DNA from: JBCCEV01 sp039030125
GTDB taxonomy: Bacteria > Pseudomonadota > Gammaproteobacteria > Ga0077536
Direction: 5' to 3'
Assembly (NCBI GenBank): GCA_039030125.1
Contig: JBCCEV010000103.1
Span: 1-15,934 of the forward strand
DNA: 15,934 nt
The position numbers and the translations under genes were made by a program. Below the pieces are notes generated by a model that saw only the letters and a list, made by a program, of their open reading frames with translations, made no database searches and had not been told where the DNA came from. Shown piece by piece: positions 7,379 to 14,243 of this stretch; within the stretch, counting starts at the first letter, position 1, and each line of letters starts with the position of its first letter.

Positions 7379-8152
7379 TTAGTTCCGATTGGATTGAACG
7401 TCCACCCAGTCACTGGATGAATGTTGCTCGGCGACGAAATTTCGACAGCCCGCAGGCGAGTATTGGGCAAGCAGATCCTCAACGAGTTTCGGGTCGTTAT
7501 TTTTTTCACTGAGATGGGCTGCCGTAATCGAGGACAGATTTGTGGCATCCAACGACGCTAGGATCTGGCGCGCTTGATCGTTGCTTAAATGACCATAAGG
7601 ACCGCCGATCCGGTTCTTAAGAGAGCGCGGGTAAACCGATGCTTCGAGCATCGAGGCGTCATGATTGAATTCCAGGATCAAACTATCGAGCTCCTTAAAT
7701 CGCTGTTGAATATGTTCGGTTGGCATCCCAACATCGGTAAGCAAACCCAAACGGCTGGACCCTGCTGAGAAGACAAACATATAGGGCTCGCGCGCGTCAT
7801 GCGGCACGATGATCGGCTCCACGGAGATGGCGCCAAACGATTTAGTGCTTCCTTGCTGAAGCGTCTCGATCGCGGTGTCAGGCCACTGAGAGCGCAGTGC
7901 CCAACCAGTACCATAGGAGGCGTAAATCGGCGCTTGGTGCTGCCTAGCAACCGTGCGTGCGCCCGCCACATGGTCGTCATGCTCGTGGCTCAATAGCACC
8001 GCGTCCAATTTCTCGCCAGCAGCGCCAAGCGCGTCCAAGCGCCGATTAAGCTGCTTGGCCGAAAGTCCACAGTCGACCAGAATGCGCGATTCGCTGGTCT
8101 CGATCAGCAGGGCATTGCCTGCACTACCGCTCGCCAAAATCGCGAAGCGCAC
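7379..8152 (-). CDS. MBL-fold metallo-hydrolase, YycJ/WalJ-like
   Basis: Metallo-beta-lactamase-fold hydrolase of 257 residues. The metal site is complete: H56-E57-H58-D59-D60-H61 (HxHxDH), H118, D140 in LLTDVG, the E161-F-N-H164-D motif typical of the YycJ branch, GHLS at 187-190 and H213 in AAHLS. Related YycJ/WalJ proteins are thought to be nucleases (5'-to-3' exonuclease activity has been reported), but the substrate of this gammaproteobacterial type is not firmly known to me. The start is GTG at 8152, giving MRFAILASGSAGNA, which is the exact family N-terminus. It lies 12 bases after bamC and is the last gene of the operon. The order dapA-bamC-MBL is the same as in Pseudomonas aeruginosa (PA1010-PA1012), where purC follows; purC is not here. 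Confidence 0.9.
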   Translation of the reverse strand: MRFAILASGSAGNALLIETSESRILVDCGLSAKQLNRRLDALGAAGEKLDAVLLSHEHDDHVAGARTVARQHQAPIYASYGTGWALRSQWPDTAIETLQQGSTKSFGAISVEPIIVPHDAREPYMFVFSAGSSRLGLLTDVGMPTEHIQQRFKELDSLILEFNHDASMLEASVYPRSLKNRIGGPYGHLSNDQARQILASLDATNLSSITAAHLSEKNNDPKLVEDLLAQYSPAGCRNFVAEQHSSSDWVDVQSNRN

Positions 8153-8164
8153 TCGTTGCGATCT

Positions 8165-9274
8165 CTAAATTTGGCCGTCGTTGAATACGTTTTGAAGTTG
8201 AGAGAGGAGGCGTCCAGCCGCGTCGTTAGTCTCCCATTGACCGTCTTCATCAAGCACCACGACTTCGGTCTTGTCCCCGACTCCCGTTAAGCTGATTTGA
8301 TACTCCGACGCATCATCGCCACCCCAAAACTTGAGCTTCTTAAGCATCCCCTTGTCGCCGCCTTCTTCCGCGAGCACACGAACCAGGAACACGCCGCGAC
8401 CCCGATCTGCCTCTTCGATCTCCACACCTGCAAGTTCTAATGCGCGAGAGGTGCTTTTCCAGGCGCTGGGGAAATTTTCAAGCACGGTGAGATACACCTT
8501 ACCACCGCCTACGGAGACCAATTCCGCATGCGGCGGACCGCCGCTGCTCACTTGCGGCGCAGGGGCGCTTGGGTTCGACGCCGCCGGAGTTATTGGCCGG
8601 GCTGCGATGCTTGAGCGTTCGGCGCGCACGCCTGTCATTTGCTCTTCGAGAATGCCGACCAATTTACCTTCGAGTTCGACATCGCGTGGCCGCCGCTGCC
8701 ACACCAGATCCTCTCCCTGTGGAACCAATTCCTCACCTTGGTGCGAGATGTAGAGCAAGGTAGTTCCAGCTTCTTGGCCCGGTTCAGCAAAAAGCTTGAA
8801 TTTATCGCGTACTAAGTTTTCACTATCTTCGCGCCACGCGGTTTCCATAACGCCGAGCTCTTCATCGTCAAGGTCGAGTGGGTAGTCCCGGCTTTCCCAG
8901 AACGTACGAAGCTTGGGCCAGATTTGAATAGCTGCCCCCTGGACGGCGAGAACATGTTCGTTTTCCAGCAGCTGCACGGCTGAATCTGCGGCCTTCTCCA
9001 GCTCCTCCTCCTTTTGGCGCTCAGCTTGGCGTTCTTGATAGGTTGAATAGCGGGCAGTGCGACCACCTTCAGGAATCGCCATTTGATCCTGAATGGCATC
9101 GGTACTTAAATCGGGCGGAATTTCTAAGTCAGGAAGTGACTTCGCTTTCTGGTAGCTCTTACGGTTATCCGGAATAACCGTATCTAATTTGGGAATCAGC
9201 TTGCTACACGCGCTGAGGCCAAAAAGTGCCACGAAGGCTACAACCAGGCACGCTTGTTTTACGGAGATACTCAA
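8165..9274 (-). CDS. bamC: Outer-membrane protein assembly lipoprotein BamC (NlpB)
   Basis: Accessory lipoprotein of the BAM complex that binds BamD through an extended N-terminal segment. The lipobox is L-S-A-C23, followed by Ser. Residues about 33-60 hold the conserved unstructured region (VIPDNRKSYQKAKSLPDLEIPPDL) that contacts BamD. Two helix-grip domains follow, about 90-200 (with WPKLRTFWESRDYPLDLDDEELGVMETAW) and 250-369 (with AWKSTSRALELAGVEIEEADRGRGVFLV). A Ser/Pro/Ala linker separates them. Length (369) is slightly above E. coli (344). The start is TTG at 9274; an AGGAG overlapping the dapA stop codon, eleven bases upstream, supports it and suggests translational coupling. There is no in-frame ATG that would keep the signal peptide. 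Confidence 0.93.
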   Translation of the reverse strand: MSISVKQACLVVAFVALFGLSACSKLIPKLDTVIPDNRKSYQKAKSLPDLEIPPDLSTDAIQDQMAIPEGGRTARYSTYQERQAERQKEEELEKAADSAVQLLENEHVLAVQGAAIQIWPKLRTFWESRDYPLDLDDEELGVMETAWREDSENLVRDKFKLFAEPGQEAGTTLLYISHQGEELVPQGEDLVWQRRPRDVELEGKLVGILEEQMTGVRAERSSIAARPITPAASNPSAPAPQVSSGGPPHAELVSVGGGKVYLTVLENFPSAWKSTSRALELAGVEIEEADRGRGVFLVRVLAEEGGDKGMLKKLKFWGGDDASEYQISLTGVGDKTEVVVLDEDGQWETNDAAGRLLSQLQNVFNDGQI

Positions 9275-9288
9275 GTGCTCTCTAACTC

Positions 9289-10179
9289 CTAGGTATTTAC
9301 CTGCTTAAGTGCGTCTTCTACGAGGTTCTCAAATTCTGAAGATAACCAAGTCAGAGGTAAACGGATCCCTGCCTCAATGAAACCCATTTTATGAACGAGC
9401 CACTTTATCGGAATTGGATTCGATTCGACGAATAAATCGCGGTGCAGTCCGCGGAGTTTTTCATCGATTGCTCGAGCCATCGACTCATCGCCATCACGAG
9501 CAGCATCGCAGAGCTCGCGCATCGCGCGCGGGGCCGCGTTCGCTGTCACCGAAATCACGCCGTCACCGCCAGCAAGCATAAATTCACACGCCGTTAAGTC
9601 ATCGCCACTTAGAAGACAAAAACTTGGCCCACACAGTTCCCTAATTTCGGCCACTCTATCGACTTCGCCAGTGGCTTCCTTTACCCCAACAATGTTTGTA
9701 TGAGCGGCCAGACGCCCAATTGTTGCCGCGGACATGTCGCAAGCGGTTCGCCCGGGCACGTTGTAAAGAACTTGCGGAATACTGCAGGCATCAGCTATCG
9801 CCATGAAATGCTGATAGAGCCCCTCCTGCGTCGGTTTATTGTAGTAGGGCGTCACTAACAAACAGGCGTTTGCCCCAGCCTTCTCGGCGGCGCGGGTCAA
9901 AGTAATTGCCTCGTGTGTGGCATTACCACCGGTACCGGCGATGACCGGGATCCGACCGGCAACCTCAGCAATGACGAATTCAATGACTTTGATATGTTCT
10001 TCTTCGGTCAGGGTCGCGGACTCACCGGTCGTCCCGACGGCGACAATGGTCTGGGTCCCCGCTTCCATATGGAACGCGATCAAGCGCGCCAGGGCCTCCC
10101 AGTCGATGGCAATTTCGGCGCCCACTCCGGCGACCATTGGCGTTACCAACGCAACGCTGCTGCCTTGTAAGTCGACCAC
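9289..10179 (-). CDS. dapA: 4-hydroxy-tetrahydrodipicolinate synthase
   Basis: Condenses pyruvate with aspartate-4-semialdehyde, the committed step to diaminopimelate (peptidoglycan) and lysine. The 296-residue TIM-barrel protein shows all family landmarks: T50-T51 in GTTGESATL, Y139 in YNVPGRT, R144, and the Schiff-base lysine K167 in GVKEATG. The start is GTG at 10179, giving MVDLQGSSVALVTPM, with AGGG eight bases upstream; the length and N-terminus match other DapA proteins. It is the first gene of the minus-strand operon with bamC and the metallo-hydrolase, and is divergent from gcvR, as in E. coli and Pseudomonas. A good sigma-70-like promoter lies just upstream. I found no lysine riboswitch in the short leader. 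Confidence 0.97.
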   Translation of the reverse strand: MVDLQGSSVALVTPMVAGVGAEIAIDWEALARLIAFHMEAGTQTIVAVGTTGESATLTEEEHIKVIEFVIAEVAGRIPVIAGTGGNATHEAITLTRAAEKAGANACLLVTPYYNKPTQEGLYQHFMAIADACSIPQVLYNVPGRTACDMSAATIGRLAAHTNIVGVKEATGEVDRVAEIRELCGPSFCLLSGDDLTACEFMLAGGDGVISVTANAAPRAMRELCDAARDGDESMARAIDEKLRGLHRDLFVESNPIPIKWLVHKMGFIEAGIRLPLTWLSSEFENLVEDALKQVNT

Positions 10180-10206
10180 GATTAAACCCTAACAAAACAA
10201 ACGCTT

Positions 10207-10235
10207 ATAGTAACTTTGCTGCGTGGCCATGACAA
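10207..10235 (-). promoter_or_regulatory. Candidate sigma-70 promoter of dapA-bamC-MBL
   Basis: On the minus strand, TTGTCA (10235-10230, five of six to the -35 consensus) and TACTAT (10212-10207, four of six to the -10 consensus) are separated by exactly 17 bases. Transcription would begin near 10200, leaving a leader of about 20 bases before the dapA GTG. It is the best promoter-like match in the window by eye; it has not been scored. Confidence 0.5.
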
Positions 10236-10364
10236 TGATTTCTCGATTGAAATTTTGACCCGAGCGGCCGTGCGCTGGTTGCGGGGAACCGCGTCTCACC
10301 GCAGAATGAATACTGCCGGCGTGCGCTTAACCCTCTTTGAATAAAGCACATCTTATTGACGCAT

Positions 10365-10892
10365 ATGGAGCATTTTGTCGCCGTTTCAATCATGGGCGAG
10401 AACCAATCGGCCTTGCTTGAGACCTTGGCGCGCGCTATCCGCGATAGCGGCTGCGGCATTGTCGACAGCCGCATGTCGGTATTGGGCGACCGCTTCGCTG
10501 CAACGATGTTCTTATCCGGGACCTGGGACTCGATTGCTAAGGTCGAGGATGTCTTGGATCGATTGAGCAAAAAACTGGGGATCGTCGTCGATGCCCAACG
10601 ATCTTTGCCGCGTCAACCACAACAGGACGCCATGCCGTATGCTATTGAGGTCGTGGCCGTCGACAGACCGGGTATCGTGCATGACATCGCGGAGTTCTTT
10701 GCCCACCGCGCAATTGAAATACAAGACATGTACTCAGGAAATTATCAGGCGGCGCATACTGGAACGAAAATGTGCTCGTTGCATATGACCATCGGCGTCC
10801 CCACCTCCGTTTCGATCGCTGGTTTAAGAAACGAGTTTATGGAATTTTGCGACCAGTTGAATCTCGACGCCATCATGGAGCCTGTCAAGTAA
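10365..10892 (+). CDS. gcvR: Glycine cleavage system regulator GcvR (double ACT domain protein)
   Basis: In E. coli GcvR binds the activator GcvA and represses the glycine cleavage operon when glycine is low. This product has two ACT domains: about residues 1-75 (HFVAVSIMGENQSALLETLARAIRDSGCGIVDSRMSVLGDRF) and about 88-170 (YAIEVVAVDRPGIVHDIAEFFAHRAIEIQDMYS, then MCSLHMTIGVP). I prefer the ATG at 10365 (175 residues); a TTG at 10356 would add three residues, and neither has a clear Shine-Dalgarno. Divergence from dapA is the conserved gammaproteobacterial arrangement and supports the name. No gcvA or gcvTHP genes are in the window, so its target here is inferred from the family. The next gene, a PIN-PhoH protein, begins four bases downstream. 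Confidence 0.85.
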   Translation: MEHFVAVSIMGENQSALLETLARAIRDSGCGIVDSRMSVLGDRFAATMFLSGTWDSIAKVEDVLDRLSKKLGIVVDAQRSLPRQPQQDAMPYAIEVVAVDRPGIVHDIAEFFAHRAIEIQDMYSGNYQAAHTGTKMCSLHMTIGVPTSVSIAGLRNEFMEFCDQLNLDAIMEPVK

Positions 10893-10896
10893 TCAC

Positions 10897-12279
10897 ATGA
10901 AGCGCACTTTCGTGCTCGACACGAACGTTCTTCTGCACGACCCCAGCGCACTGTTCCAGTTTATGGAACACGATCTCTATGTACCTATGATCGTGCTCGA
11001 GGAGCTCGATGCGGCAAAGAAAGGAACCTCAGAGATTGCCCGTAATGCCCGTCAGGTCAGCCGCTTTCTCGATCAACTTATTGGTGACAGCGACGGCCCG
11101 GCGATCGCGGCCGGGGTGCCGATCACCAGCCTCATTAACGAGGCTAATAAATCCGTTTCGGGTCATTTATTTCTGCAAACAAATTTGTCGAACAATGAGA
11201 TCTCAATAGCATCAGGGCCACAAAATCCCGACAACAGTATCCTTAGCGCAGCCCTGCAGCTGCATCGCGACAATCGGGACGTCACCGTCGTCTCGAAAGA
11301 CATCAACCTCCGGATCAAGGCTCGGGTTTTTGGCATAAGCGCGGAGGACTATTTTAACGACAAGGTGCTCGATGACGTCGATTTACTGTACCGGGGCGTG
11401 GCTGAGGTCGACCGAGATCTGTGGACAACTGGGCAGTCGCAGATCCGTTGTTGGACCGAGCAGAGTGAGACCTTCTATGCAGTACCGCGCGATTCGCTGC
11501 CCAACTTTTTCCCCCGCCAGTGCCTATACGTGGACGACGCAAACGGACTCGAATTGATCGGTATTGCTGTGAAGGACAATGAAATCGTGCTGCGCCAAGC
11601 CATCGATTATCGCCAGTCCCGTCACACCGTTTGGGGCATCGAGGCACGCAATCGTGAGCAAAATTTCGCGCTCAATTTGCTGCTCGATCCCGATGTTCAA
11701 TTCGTCTCACTGGTTGGTGTCGCGGGCACCGGGAAAACCTTGCTGGCCTTGGCCGCGGGGCTTGCCCAGTGCATGGACAAAAGGCTTTACCGAGAAATAA
11801 TCGTTACCCGTGTAACCGTGCCGGTGGGCGAAGATATTGGCTTCTTACCGGGCACGGAGGAGGAAAAAATGACGCCGTGGATGGGCGCATTAATGGACAA
11901 TTTGGAAGTTTTGTCTGAAACCGAGGAGGGTGGCGATTGGGGACGGGCCGCGAGCGCCGATCTTATCCAACACCGTGTCAAGGTAAGGTCATTGAACTTT
12001 ATGCGTGGTCGTACCTTTCTTAATCGTTTTGTCATCCTCGATGAGGCACAGAATCTAACGCCTAAGCAGATGAAAACACTAGTGACCCGGGCTGGGCCCG
12101 GGACAAAAGTGGTGTGCCTCGGCAACGTGGCGCAAATTGATACTCCGTACTTGAGCGAAACCACATCCGGAATCACCTACGTCGTTGATCGATTTGCCCC
12201 TTGGCAGCACGGCGGACACGTGACGCTCACCCGCGGGGAGCGCTCGCCCCTCGCTGATTTCGCGACCAAGAATCTATAG
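10897..12279 (+). CDS. PIN-domain PhoH-family ATPase (PhoH2-like)
   Basis: Two-domain protein of 460 residues. The N-terminal PIN nuclease domain (about 1-150) keeps the acidic residues expected for metal-dependent RNA cleavage: D8 in VLDTNVLLHDP, E35/E36 in VLEELD, D112 and D135. The C-terminal PhoH ATPase domain (about 245-455) has Walker A GVAGTGKT at 274-281, followed by TRVTVPVGEDIGFLPGTEEEKMTPW, and Walker B FVILDEAQNLTP at 378-389. Mycobacterial PhoH2 proteins of the same architecture have ATP-dependent RNA unwinding and RNase activity; the role in gammaproteobacteria is not settled. It follows gcvR by four bases, so the two are probably co-transcribed. No separate antitoxin-like gene is seen. 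The stop codon directly abuts that of perM on the other strand. Confidence 0.93.
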   Translation: MKRTFVLDTNVLLHDPSALFQFMEHDLYVPMIVLEELDAAKKGTSEIARNARQVSRFLDQLIGDSDGPAIAAGVPITSLINEANKSVSGHLFLQTNLSNNEISIASGPQNPDNSILSAALQLHRDNRDVTVVSKDINLRIKARVFGISAEDYFNDKVLDDVDLLYRGVAEVDRDLWTTGQSQIRCWTEQSETFYAVPRDSLPNFFPRQCLYVDDANGLELIGIAVKDNEIVLRQAIDYRQSRHTVWGIEARNREQNFALNLLLDPDVQFVSLVGVAGTGKTLLALAAGLAQCMDKRLYREIIVTRVTVPVGEDIGFLPGTEEEKMTPWMGALMDNLEVLSETEEGGDWGRAASADLIQHRVKVRSLNFMRGRTFLNRFVILDEAQNLTPKQMKTLVTRAGPGTKVVCLGNVAQIDTPYLSETTSGITYVVDRFAPWQHGGHVTLTRGERSPLADFATKNL

Positions 12280-13353
12280 CTAGGTTTCGGCCTGAATCAC
12301 GTAGGCGTCGTTGGAGGGCCAGGCGTTGAGCAGGGACTTCACTAGCGTTGCCAGCGGGATGGCAAAAAACACACCCCAGAATCCCCAAAGTCCACCGAAG
12401 ACCAATACCGCCGCGATAATCGCAATCGGATGGAGATTAACGACATCTGAGAATAAAAGGGGCACCAACAGATTCCCATCCAAGGCTTGGATGATCCCGT
12501 AAGCCACCATTACCCAGATAAATTCACTGCCCCAACCGAATTGAATATATCCGGCGATTGCCACCGGCACTGTAACCACGGCTGCGCCAATATAAGGAAT
12601 GATGACGGACAGACCGACCAAGACCGCGAGCAACGGAGCGTAAGAGAGCCCTAATAGGGCAAAGGTTACGTAGGTCGTGACTCCGACGATGAAAATCTCA
12701 TAAAACTTACCGCGCACGTAGTTGCCTATCTGATCATCGACTTCTCGCCAGACTTGTACGAGTACTTCCCGATCATTGGGCAAATAGGAGCCCAACCAAA
12801 CAATTAACTGCTGTTTGTCCTTGAGAAAGAAAAAGACCAGTACCGGCCCTAAGATTAGATAAATAATTACGGTGATCATTACCGGGATAGAGGACAAGGA
12901 GAACGTAACGACGTCCTGCCCAAACCCGCTGATAACACCGCGGATGTCATTAATGACGTCTTCTATCTGTTCCGCGGAAACGATATTTGGATAGGTCTCG
13001 GGCAATTGCAATAACAACTGCCGTCCCTCGGAAACCATGCGCGGGAGATCAGAAACCAGATTCGAAAACTGGCGAGAAACAATAGGGACCAGACCGACAA
13101 CAAGAAAGGCCAGAAGCGCGACGAACACAATAAACACGATCGACACCGCAACAATGCGAAGCAAGCCACGCTGTTCGAGATTGGTCACCGCGCCCTCCAA
13201 CAAATAGGCGAGCACCAGCGCGGCGAGCAAAGGTGCAATCATATGCCCGAAATAAAAGATCACCACGAAGCTTGCGAATAGAAGAAGCACCAGGATCACT
13301 GCTTGCGGGTGTGATAAATGCCGGCGATACCATTCGCTTAAGAATTCGATCAA
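12280..13353 (-). CDS. perM: AI-2E family transporter / PerM-like permease
   Basis: Polytopic inner-membrane protein of the UPF0118/AI-2E family; members include the autoinducer-2 exporter TqsA and Na+/H+ antiporter-like proteins, while PerM itself has no settled substrate. Hydrophobic helices cluster at the N-terminus (VILVLLLFASFVVIFYFGHMI, LLAALVLAYLLEG, then VAVSIVFIVFVALLAFLVVGLVP). A soluble stretch rich in charged residues is followed by several more helices and the conserved GLSVIIPYIGA and DGNLLVPLL segments. An open frame extends to a TTG at 13389, but I place the start at TTG 13353. GGAAG lies seven bases upstream of it, the resulting N-terminus (IEFLSEWYRRHLSHPQA) resembles E. coli PerM, and the likely promoter would start transcription downstream of 13389. 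That gives 357 residues. It converges with phoH with no gap. Confidence 0.88.
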   Translation of the reverse strand: MIEFLSEWYRRHLSHPQAVILVLLLFASFVVIFYFGHMIAPLLAALVLAYLLEGAVTNLEQRGLLRIVAVSIVFIVFVALLAFLVVGLVPIVSRQFSNLVSDLPRMVSEGRQLLLQLPETYPNIVSAEQIEDVINDIRGVISGFGQDVVTFSLSSIPVMITVIIYLILGPVLVFFFLKDKQQLIVWLGSYLPNDREVLVQVWREVDDQIGNYVRGKFYEIFIVGVTTYVTFALLGLSYAPLLAVLVGLSVIIPYIGAAVVTVPVAIAGYIQFGWGSEFIWVMVAYGIIQALDGNLLVPLLFSDVVNLHPIAIIAAVLVFGGLWGFWGVFFAIPLATLVKSLLNAWPSNDAYVIQAET

Positions 13354-13389
13354 AGTGTTTCTTCCGAACCGTGGAGTGAACGCTCGCAA

Positions 13390-13418
13390 AGTATACGAGA
13401 GAGAGTTGGCTCAGTCAG
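13390..13418 (-). promoter_or_regulatory. Candidate sigma-70 promoter of perM
   Basis: On the minus strand, CTGACT (13418-13413, four of six to -35) and TATACT (13395-13390, five of six to -10) are separated by 17 bases. The predicted start of transcription, near 13383, leaves about 30 bases of leader before the TTG at 13353 and its GGAAG ribosome binding site. The site is inside the perM-parA divergent gap. I see no equally good promoter for parA. Confidence 0.45.
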
Positions 13419-13486
13419 TGTGCATAGTGCCGATCCTTTGCATCGGTTAGACTCAGCACCGTAAGAAAAACCACTGAGCGTCGCGC

Positions 13487-14239
13487 GTGCAAGTTATCGC
13501 GGTCTACAACCTTAAAGGTGGCGTGGGCAAAACAGCCGCCGCTGTCAACCTAGCGGATATCGCGGCGCGGCAAGGACACCGGACATTATTGTGGGATCTC
13601 GACCCGCAGGGCGCCGCGACTTTCTACCTGAATGTGGATCAATGGAACGACAAGCGCTTATTTGAGAACAAGAAATCCCTGCGCCGGCTGATCCGCAATA
13701 CTCAGTACCCGCACCTGGATGTAGCACCAATTGACCTAGCGATGCGCAACATGGATCTGGAAATCGCAGAGAAGCCCAAATTTGTTGCTCGCCTTAGAAA
13801 GATGCTCAATCATGTAAAGGAAGACTACGATCTGGTTCTACTTGACTGCGCGCCAGCCCTCTCGGCCGTTTCCGAATCGGTGTTCCACGCGGCCGATTGG
13901 GTTTTAGCACCGCTGATCCCAACGCATTTGTCGCTGCGTTCTTACGGGCAAATTGAACGCTTCATGCTCAGCGCCGGCCACCCAGTGGAACGCTTGCTAC
14001 CGTTCTTCTCGATGGTGGATAGACGCAAACGCTTGCATAAAGAATCGATACGTCAGTTCGCGTTGCTACACCCCACAGTGATACGAACTTATATCCCCTA
14101 CTCCAGCGATATTGAAAAAATGGGCGAGCATCGCGCACCAATGTTTGCGTTTGCGCCAAACACACCCGGCGCAAAAGCGTTCCTCGCATTGTGGGGAGCC
14201 GTCGCTTCCCGGTTGGGTCTAGACGCGCAAAACGCTTAA
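13487..14239 (+). CDS. Orphan ParA-family ATPase
   Basis: ParA/MinD-superfamily P-loop ATPase of 250 residues. It has the deviant Walker A motif K10-G-G-V-G-K-T16 with the signature lysine K10, Walker A' LLWDLDPQGAAT (35-45), and the Walker B-like YDLVLLDCAPALS (114-126). The usual ParA tail with LIPTHLSLRSYGQIERF and a late LPFFSMVDRRKRLH follows. It has no N-terminal DNA-binding domain, so it is the short chromosomal type. There is no parB and no parS-like repeat that I can see nearby, hence not a standard segregation locus; it might position another cargo. The start is GTG at 13487, giving MQVIAVYNLKGGVGKT with no room for another start. queG starts four bases after it, suggesting co-transcription. 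Confidence 0.88.
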   Translation: MQVIAVYNLKGGVGKTAAAVNLADIAARQGHRTLLWDLDPQGAATFYLNVDQWNDKRLFENKKSLRRLIRNTQYPHLDVAPIDLAMRNMDLEIAEKPKFVARLRKMLNHVKEDYDLVLLDCAPALSAVSESVFHAADWVLAPLIPTHLSLRSYGQIERFMLSAGHPVERLLPFFSMVDRRKRLHKESIRQFALLHPTVIRTYIPYSSDIEKMGEHRAPMFAFAPNTPGAKAFLALWGAVASRLGLDAQNA

Positions 14240-14243
14240 CACG

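Noticed and set aside
8331..8753. A 140-codon plus-strand frame opposite bamC
   Set aside because: Low-complexity Ser/Pro/Arg composition and full overlap with a convincing bamC; it is a shadow.
10180..10206. Lysine riboswitch in front of dapA
   Set aside because: The predicted leader is only about 20 bases and shows no room or motifs for the large lysine aptamer.
10365..12279. A classical PhoAT-PhoH2 toxin-antitoxin pair
   Set aside because: The upstream gene is a recognisable double-ACT GcvR protein in its conserved place next to dapA, not a small antitoxin.
13397..13405. Short GA repeat in the perM-parA gap as a regulatory repeat
   Set aside because: Nine bases long, falling in the spacer of the proposed perM promoter; chance is sufficient explanation.
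13487..14239. ParA as a sign of an integrated plasmid or genomic island
   Set aside because: No ParB, replication, transfer, integrase or repeat sequences accompany it, and the flanking genes are ordinary chromosomal ones with similar composition.
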